DNA of 64,000 bases from Streptomyces triticagri (GTDB lineage Bacteria; Actinomycetota; Actinomycetes; Streptomycetales; Streptomycetaceae): the NCBI RefSeq assembly GCF_003429565.1, contig NZ_QUAK01000083.1, positions 1,750 through 65,749 of the forward strand, in the 5' to 3' direction. Positions within the stretch are counted from its first letter, which is position 1. The number at the start of each line of letters is the position of its first letter. The translations under genes were made by a program, and so were the position numbers. Of this stretch, positions 59,196-64,000 are shown piece after piece. Below the pieces are notes generated by a model, which was given only the letters and a program-made list of their open reading frames with translations, made no database searches and was not told the DNA's origin.

Positions 59196-59774
59196 TCAAT
59201 GGCGGGCTCCGCCCCGCCTCCGGCGGAGAACCACACACGTCGCCCCGATCGCACACGCGACAAGCGCACCGCCGATGATCACCGTCGTACCGGAGTCCGT
59301 GAAGCTCCCACCCACACCCCCGCGCACAGCGGGCTGCGTCGCAGTCGGGGACGCCGTCCCCGTCGCACCCCCACCGGCAACGGTGAACCGCGCATTCCAC
59401 TGCCCCCCGCCGGGGCAGTTGCCGTCGACGCTCCAGGTGGACCGCGGCCCCACCGCGTTCGGCCCACTGCCGGTGAACTTGTCCGCGGCGGCGATCTTCG
59501 CCGTACCCCGGTAAGCCGGCCCCGCGACACCGGAGTTGGCCCCCGGCACCCGCGTGAGCTGGACGGAGCCGAGCTCGAAGGCCTGCGAGTCGGCCGTGAT
59601 GGTGTCCGGCGCCGGGCTGGTCGGCGCGTCGCAGGACACGGAGATGGTGACCGTGCCGCCGGGCGGCACGGTGCCGGGCGTGACCTCGGCGGTGTCCGCG
59701 AGGGCCGCGGGCGCGGTGGCCAGCAGCGCCGCGGAGGCGAGTGCGGTGGTGGCGAGTGCGCGGGCGATGCGCAT
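59196..59774 (-). CDS. Secreted, C-terminally membrane-anchored protein of unknown function
   Basis: 192 residues from the ATG at 59774 with AAGGAG upstream. Signal peptide to about residue 27 (ALASAALLATAPAALA-DT), an Ig-like region starting VTPGTVPPGGTVTISVSCDAP, two cysteines (SCDAP and GNCPGG) likely paired, and a C-terminal membrane segment (TTVIIGGALVACAIGATCVVL) followed by RRRRGG. There is no LPXTG sorting signal. It looks like a small surface protein of a type common in Streptomyces. Confidence 0.8.
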   Translation of the reverse strand: MRIARALATTALASAALLATAPAALADTAEVTPGTVPPGGTVTISVSCDAPTSPAPDTITADSQAFELGSVQLTRVPGANSGVAGPAYRGTAKIAAADKFTGSGPNAVGPRSTWSVDGNCPGGGQWNARFTVAGGGATGTASPTATQPAVRGGVGGSFTDSGTTVIIGGALVACAIGATCVVLRRRRGGARH

Positions 59775-59910
59775 GGACGGGCTCCTTCGGTGGCGTGCGG
59801 GCGCAGAAATCCGCGCCACGCAGCCATCAGAACCCGGCATTTCGTCCCGCGCGCGGGACAGGGCACCATTCGCGGTACGCCCGCCGCCGCTCGGGTGAGC
59901 CCCGACGCCA

Positions 59911-59951
59911 CGGCCCCGGCCCCGGTCCGGGTCCCGGTCCCGGTCCCGGTC
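59911..59951. repeat. Simple CCGGTC/CCCGGT repeat
   Basis: A run of CCCCGGC/CCCGGT units just before the stop of the DinB-like gene, in the gap after the secreted-protein gene. Confidence 0.6.
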
Positions 59952-60534
59952 AGACCCTCCGCCCGAGCAGCGCAAGCAGTTTCGTCTGCACGTCCGCTCC
60001 GGCCGGCGGCTCCACGGCCGGACCGAAGACTCCGCTCTTGGCGAGGTCCGCGGCGTACGGCGTGACCTCGCGCACCGCGTACGCGACCAGATCGTCCGGA
60101 AGCCGCTCGTCCGCCCCGATGCCGCGCGACAGGTCCCAGCTGTGCACCACCAGGTCGGTCACCATCTGGGCGCAGTAGTGGGCGCAGGGCGTATCGCCGA
60201 AGGAGAGATGCACCGTACGGTCGAGGGCGCCCGGCTCGCGGAACACTTCCCGCGCCCCCTCCGCGGCGGTGTCGAAGGCGGTCGCCGGATCCGCGCCGAC
60301 CACGTCACCGTCGAAGGCGTCCCCCACTTCGGCCATGGTGGCACCGTCCCGGACCAGGGACGGCACCCACAGCTGTTCCGCCGTGAGGTGGTTGACGAGA
60401 TCACGGACCGACCACTCGGTGCAGGGCGTGGGAAGGTCCCACTGGTCCTCGCCGACCCGGTGCACCCGGTCGGCGAAGAGGTCGAGCGCCGCGGCATGCC
60501 GGTCGAGGAGCTGGGTGCGGGCCATGCCGGTCAC
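59950..60534 (-). CDS. DinB/mycothiol-dependent maleylpyruvate isomerase-like protein (TIGR03086 type)
   Basis: 194 residues from the GTG overlapping the upstream stop (GTGA); ATG 60525 is an alternative. Four-helix DinB-like fold with metal-binding histidines: TPCTEWSVRDLVNHLTAEQLWVPSL, and MVTDLVVHSWDLSRGIGAD. These motifs are those of TIGR03086 and related mycothiol-dependent enzymes of actinobacteria. Reaction unknown. It is translationally coupled with the small protein gene upstream. Confidence 0.85.
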   Translation of the reverse strand: MTGMARTQLLDRHAAALDLFADRVHRVGEDQWDLPTPCTEWSVRDLVNHLTAEQLWVPSLVRDGATMAEVGDAFDGDVVGADPATAFDTAAEGAREVFREPGALDRTVHLSFGDTPCAHYCAQMVTDLVVHSWDLSRGIGADERLPDDLVAYAVREVTPYAADLAKSGVFGPAVEPPAGADVQTKLLALLGRRV

Positions 60535-60755
60535 TCCCCCCGCGCCCGTGCGCCGTCACGGGTCCGCCCGCCCGCCACCGGCCGGCGCGGATAGCGGCGC
60601 AGATACTCGCCCTCCAGCTGCGCCGTCCGTACGTCATGGGCGCGCAGCGCGTCGTCCGAACCGTGCAGCAGGGTGTCGTGGCGGGTGCGGTGGATCGTCT
60701 CGAGCTCCTTGAGGAGTTCCTTGTCGTCCAGACTCTTCGGATCGACTCCGCTCAT
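60531..60755 (-). CDS. Small conserved hydrophilic protein (DUF6158-like)
   Basis: 74 residues from the ATG at 60755 with GGAAGGG upstream. Begins SGVDPKSLDDKELLKELETIHRTRHDTLLHGS and ends with RTRDGARARGE; highly charged and helical. It resembles a small actinobacterial family I recall as DUF6158; that name is not certain. Overlaps the DinB-like gene by 4 bp and is divergent from the PTS genes. Confidence 0.75.
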   Translation of the reverse strand: MSGVDPKSLDDKELLKELETIHRTRHDTLLHGSDDALRAHDVRTAQLEGEYLRRYPRRPVAGGRTRDGARARGE

Positions 60756-60925
60756 GACGTGCCCTTCCCATGTCGTCCGTTCCTGTCCCGCTGGTACCCG
60801 GGAGCGGCCGCGCGTACCCGGGGAGACCAAGACGTGCGAAGGCCCGCGCCGGGCACTGCGGACACCTCAAGCGTGGCCCGTCGCCCACCGGGCCGCACCT
60901 CGCGCGGTGTGCGAGGATCCGGCCC

Positions 60926-61738
60926 ATGGCACAGCTGACTGAGCTACTCCCCACCGAGGCGATACGCCTGGACGTACGGGCCGGGGACTGGCGCGAGGCG
61001 GTCCGCGCCGCGGGCGGCCTGATGGAGGACACCGGCGCCTGCACCCCCGAGTACACCGCGGAGATGATCCGCAACGTCGAGGAGAACGGCCCGTACATCG
61101 TGGTGGCCCCGGGCTTCGCCTTCGCCCACGCCCGGCCGTCGCCCGCGGTGCTGCGCACCGGGATGTCCTGGGTCCGCCTGGCCGAACCGGTCGAGTTCGG
61201 GCACGAGTCGAACGACCCGGTCGATCTCGTGGTCGCCCTCGCCGCGCAGGACTCCGAGGCCCATACCTCGGCGATGGGCGCGCTCGCCCGGCTGCTCGCC
61301 GACCCCGCCAAGTCCGAGGCGCTGCGCACCGCGGCAACCCCCGAGGCGGTACGGGCCGTACTCCTGCAGCAGGAGGGCGCCTCCGCGGCCGAACCTCAGG
61401 ATTCCGCTCCCGCCGCCCCCGCGGCGAGGGCGCCCGCCGCGTCCGCGCACGGCATGCACAAGATCCTGACCGTCTGCGGCAACGGCGTCGGCACCAGCCT
61501 CTTTCTGAAGAACACCCTCGAGCAGGTCCTGGACCGCTGGGGCTGGTCGAAGTACGTGACGGTGGAGGCGACGGACACCATCTCGGCCAAGGGCAAGGCG
61601 TCCGAGGCGGTCGCGATCCTGACGTCCCGGGAGATCGCCCGCACCCTCGGTGACGTGGGCGTCCCGGTCAAGGTCGTACAGGACTTCACCAGTACGACCG
61701 AGACGGACGCGGTGCTCAGGGACACCTACGACGTGTAG
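60926..61738 (+). CDS. PTS EIIA-EIIB fusion, ascorbate (Ula)/mannitol-type family
   Basis: 270 residues from the ATG at 60926 with GAGGA upstream; the longer ORF start is unsupported. Residues 1-148 are EIIA with the phosphorylated His68 (PGFAFAHARPS). An Ala/Pro linker follows, then EIIB (about 176-270) with the phosphorylated Cys184 (KILTVCGNGVGTSLFLKNTL). The fusion joins UlaC- and UlaB-like parts. It passes phosphate from HPr to the sugar brought in by the EIIC encoded downstream. It is followed after 86 bp by the EIIC gene. Confidence 0.92.
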   Translation: MAQLTELLPTEAIRLDVRAGDWREAVRAAGGLMEDTGACTPEYTAEMIRNVEENGPYIVVAPGFAFAHARPSPAVLRTGMSWVRLAEPVEFGHESNDPVDLVVALAAQDSEAHTSAMGALARLLADPAKSEALRTAATPEAVRAVLLQQEGASAAEPQDSAPAAPAARAPAASAHGMHKILTVCGNGVGTSLFLKNTLEQVLDRWGWSKYVTVEATDTISAKGKASEAVAILTSREIARTLGDVGVPVKVVQDFTSTTETDAVLRDTYDV

Positions 61739-61824
61739 GACGGCCCGCAGCACATCCGGGGACGCGCAGGACAGGCCGGAGAGACGGGCCGGCGAGACGG
61801 GTCGGCGAGACGGTTGGAGAGGCG

Positions 61825-63393
61825 ATGAACTGGCTGGTGACCTTCGCGAAGTTTCTCGTGAACGAGATCCTGAGCGAACCGGCGTACCTGATCGGACTGA
61901 TCACCGCGGTGGGCCTGATCGCCCTGCGCAAGAGCACCGGTCAGGTCATCGGCGGTGCGATCAAGGCGACGCTCGGCTTCCTGCTGATCGGCGCGGGTGC
62001 GGGACTCGTCGTGGCCTCGCTCGCGCCGCTGGGCGAGATGATCCAGGGCGCCACCGGCGCCCACGGCGTGATCCCCACCAACGAGGCGATCGTGGGCATC
62101 GCCCAGGCCGAGTACGGCTCGCGGGTGGCCTGGCTGATGATCGTGGGCTTCGCGGTCAGCCTGCTGCTCGCCCGCTTCACACCGCTGCGCTATGTGTTTC
62201 TGACCGGCCATCACATGCTGTTCATGGCCACGCTGTTGACGATGGTGCTCGCCACGGCGGGGCAGTCCTCGGTGCTCGTGGTCCTGGTGGGCGGCGTACT
62301 GCTCGGCATCATGCTGGTGTCCATGCCGGCCTTCGCACACCCCTGGACGAAGCGTGTCACCGGCAACAACACGGTGGCCATCGGCCACTTCGGCACCGCC
62401 GGCTACATCACGGCAGGCGCGGCAGGGCAGTTGGTCGGCAAGCGCAGCAAGTCGACCGAGGACATGAACCTGCCGGAGGGTCTGCGCTTCCTGCGCGACT
62501 CGATGGTCGCGACCGCGCTGTCGATGCTGCTCATCTATCTGATCATGGCCGTGCTCTTCGTCGTCAAGGTCGGCGAGGAGGAGGCCTTCAAGGCCTTCGC
62601 GGCCGACGGCGGCACGGCGGCCACGGACCTCGGCAACTACCTGATGCAGTCGGTGATGCAGGGCCTGCAGTTCGGTATCGCGGTCGCGGTGATCCTCTTC
62701 GGTGTCCGTACGATCCTGGGCGAGCTGGTGCCCGCGTTCCAAGGCATCGCACGCAAGGTGGTGCCCGGTGCGGTGCCGTCCCTGGACGCCCCGATCGTCT
62801 TCCCGTACGCGCAGAACGCGGTGCTCATCGGCTTCATCTGCAGCTTCGTCGGCGGACTGATCAGCCTCGGCCTGCTGACCTGGATCTTCGAGCCTGCCTT
62901 CGGGCTCGCCCTGGTGCTGCCCGGCCTGGTGCCGCACTTCTTCACCGGCGGCGCGGCCGGGGTCTACGGCAATGCGACGGGTGGCCGCCGGGGTGCGGCG
63001 GTCGGTGCGTTCCTCAACGGTGTGCTCATCACGTTCCTGCCGGCTCTGCTCCTGAAGGTGCTCGGGGCGTTCGGCGACGAGAACACCACGTTCGGCGACG
63101 CGGACTTCGGCTGGTTCGGCATCCTGGTCGGCAATGCGGCCAAGGCCGGCGAGGTGGGCGCGGTGCTGCTGATGTTGCTCGTCGGTGTGGTCGTACTGAC
63201 CGGTGCGATCGTGATGCAGAAGCGGGTCGTCGACACCGGCTGGGATCCGGGTGCGCGCCGCGACGCCCTGCTGCCCCGGGAGGAGCCGGCGGACGCGGAG
63301 CCGGTGGAGGACGCCGCGGGGCCGCGCACGTACCGGAAGCTCGCGCCGCCCGCGGGCGCGCCCGCGCCTCCCCCGCCGCCGGATCAGGACTGA
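61825..63393 (+). CDS. PTS EIIC, ascorbate-type (UlaA-like)
   Basis: 522 residues; about ten to eleven membrane segments. UlaA-type signatures: MNWLVTFAKFLVNEILSEPAYLIGLITAVGLIAL, HGVIPTNEAIVGIAQ, LTGHHMLFMATLL, GNNTVAIGHFGTAGY, APIVFPYAQNAVLIGF, GGAAGVYGNATGGRRGA. A Pro-rich cytoplasmic tail of about 60 residues ends in PPPPPDQD. Membrane channel for L-ascorbate or a related acid or sugar. No ula catabolic genes lie within the window. Confidence 0.92.
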   Translation: MNWLVTFAKFLVNEILSEPAYLIGLITAVGLIALRKSTGQVIGGAIKATLGFLLIGAGAGLVVASLAPLGEMIQGATGAHGVIPTNEAIVGIAQAEYGSRVAWLMIVGFAVSLLLARFTPLRYVFLTGHHMLFMATLLTMVLATAGQSSVLVVLVGGVLLGIMLVSMPAFAHPWTKRVTGNNTVAIGHFGTAGYITAGAAGQLVGKRSKSTEDMNLPEGLRFLRDSMVATALSMLLIYLIMAVLFVVKVGEEEAFKAFAADGGTAATDLGNYLMQSVMQGLQFGIAVAVILFGVRTILGELVPAFQGIARKVVPGAVPSLDAPIVFPYAQNAVLIGFICSFVGGLISLGLLTWIFEPAFGLALVLPGLVPHFFTGGAAGVYGNATGGRRGAAVGAFLNGVLITFLPALLLKVLGAFGDENTTFGDADFGWFGILVGNAAKAGEVGAVLLMLLVGVVVLTGAIVMQKRVVDTGWDPGARRDALLPREEPADAEPVEDAAGPRTYRKLAPPAGAPAPPPPPDQD

Positions 63394-63433
63394 GCCCGCC
63401 CCGTACGAGCGTACGGTCGTACGCCCAGGGCAG

Positions 63434-63439
63434 TAGGCT
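63434..63439 (+). promoter_or_regulatory. Predicted -10 of a leaderless promoter for the O-acetyltransferase
   Basis: TAGGCT ends 7 bp before the GTG at 63447; no Shine-Dalgarno is present. Confidence 0.3.
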
Positions 63440-63446
63440 CGGGCGC

Positions 63447-64000
63447 GTGACCGACTACTTCGCCGGAGACCCCCGCACACAGCGCGAACGCATGCTCGCC
63501 GGAGATCTCTACATCGCCGCCGACGACCCGGACATCCTCCGGGAGGTGCAGCGCGCAGTGCGCCTGACCAACGACTATCTCGCCGCGTACGCCGAGGACG
63601 CGGACGCCGCCCGCCCCATCCTCGAGGAACTGCTCGGCGGGCTCGGCGAGGGGGCCTACGTCAAGCCGCCGCTGTACGTCGACTTCGGCAGCTACATCAC
63701 CGTGGGGGCGGGGACGTTCGTCAACTCCTCGCTCACCGCGCTCGACGTCGCACCGATCCGCATCGGGCGCGACTGCCAGATCGGACCGAACGTCCAACTC
63801 CTCACGCCCACCCACCCGTTGGACCCTCAGCAGCGCCGGGACAAGCTGGAGGCCGCGCTGCCGATCACGATCGGCGACAATGTCTGGCTGGGAGGCGGCG
63901 CGATCGTGCTTCCTGGTGTGACGATCGGCGACGACAGTGTCATCGGTGCCGGGTCCGTGGTCACCAAGGACATCCCGGCGGGCGTGGTGGCCGTGGGCAA
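63447..64000 (+). CDS. Sugar O-acetyltransferase (maltose/galactoside acetyltransferase type), partial
   Basis: 184 codons visible; the gene runs off the right edge. Starts at a GTG (VTDYFAGDPRTQRERMLAGD). The N-terminal Mac domain (RERMLAGDLYIAADDPDI) is followed by the left-handed beta-helix of hexapeptide repeats (DFGSYITVGAGTFVNSS, IRIGRDCQIGPNVQLLTPTHPLD with the catalytic His, ITIGDNVWLGGGAIVLPGVTIGDDSVIGAGSVVTKDIPAG). It acetylates a sugar with acetyl-CoA, a known way to detoxify sugars that build up. Its place after a sugar PTS is in keeping with that. Confidence 0.92.
   Translation, partial: MTDYFAGDPRTQRERMLAGDLYIAADDPDILREVQRAVRLTNDYLAAYAEDADAARPILEELLGGLGEGAYVKPPLYVDFGSYITVGAGTFVNSSLTALDVAPIRIGRDCQIGPNVQLLTPTHPLDPQQRRDKLEAALPITIGDNVWLGGGAIVLPGVTIGDDSVIGAGSVVTKDIPAGVVAVG

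Noticed and set aside
1-64000. tRNA, rRNA or insertion sequence genes
   Set aside because: Intergenic regions were scanned by eye; no cloverleaf-like sequence, rRNA segment or transposase motif was recognised. A tRNA scan would be needed to be certain.

Overview
The window is very GC-rich, uses GTG and TTG starts freely, and has Streptomyces-type gene content: many regulators, secreted proteins with signal peptides, GTGA/ATGA stop-start overlaps, and the dispersed repeat built around GCCCGTCCGGCGTTTGAGGA. It is best read as a piece of a Streptomyces (or close relative) chromosome. No rRNA, tRNA, phage, insertion sequence or CRISPR array was seen. 53 protein genes are supported; the last runs off the right edge.

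Layout. (1) 67-11927, minus strand: an oxidative sugar-catabolism cluster. It holds a secreted ThuA/3-keto-glycoside-hydrolase-type lipoprotein, a secreted PQQ-type sugar dehydrogenase with PKD and carbohydrate-binding modules, a TIM-barrel isomerase, a Gfo/Idh/MocA oxidoreductase, a ribose-type ABC transporter and a ROK regulator. Two matching palindromes suggest the ROK protein controls itself and the secreted enzymes. (2) 12091-13869: a MerR regulator carrying HEAT repeats and a separate HEAT-repeat protein, behind a MerR-type promoter. (3) 13948-22914: a GntR/FCD regulator, a KAS III-like enzyme, a ketopantoate-reductase-like enzyme and an NAD-dependent formate dehydrogenase operon with fdhD. 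Three copies of one operator tie these together. (4) 23237-28668: a DUF4185 protein, an SBF-type transporter, a LysR regulator and a FadD-type acyl-CoA ligase. (5) 28718-30966: the remnant of a branched-chain amino-acid-type ABC transporter, with a truncated permease fused to an ATPase. (6) 31093-35784: metabolic and regulatory singletons. (7) 36076-41709: an ABC exporter (ATPase plus FtsX-type permease), a response regulator/histidine kinase pair and a small membrane protein, linked by a shared promoter-proximal element. (8) 42004-48663: a complete narGHJI respiratory nitrate reductase operon. Its leader overlaps a 163-bp imperfect palindrome. (9) 48703-58797: OsmC, a DUF2201-like/MoxR ATPase pair, a membrane phosphodiesterase, two metallo-beta-lactamase-fold proteins, DedA, and an aminotransferase-fold protein with no lysine at all. 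(10) 58838-59154: clustered repeats. (11) 59196-64000: a secreted anchored protein, a DinB-like protein, a small conserved protein, an ascorbate-family PTS and a sugar O-acetyltransferase.

The most unusual signals are the hairpin upstream of narG, whose mismatches become G-U pairs only if the minus strand is transcribed; an intergenic-type inverted repeat used as the in-frame linker of the NuoE-NuoF fusion; the lysine-free aminotransferase; the formate dehydrogenase large subunit split and encoded in reversed order; and several sets of shared operators that define local regulons.

All family assignments come from reading motifs by eye. No database search was run.
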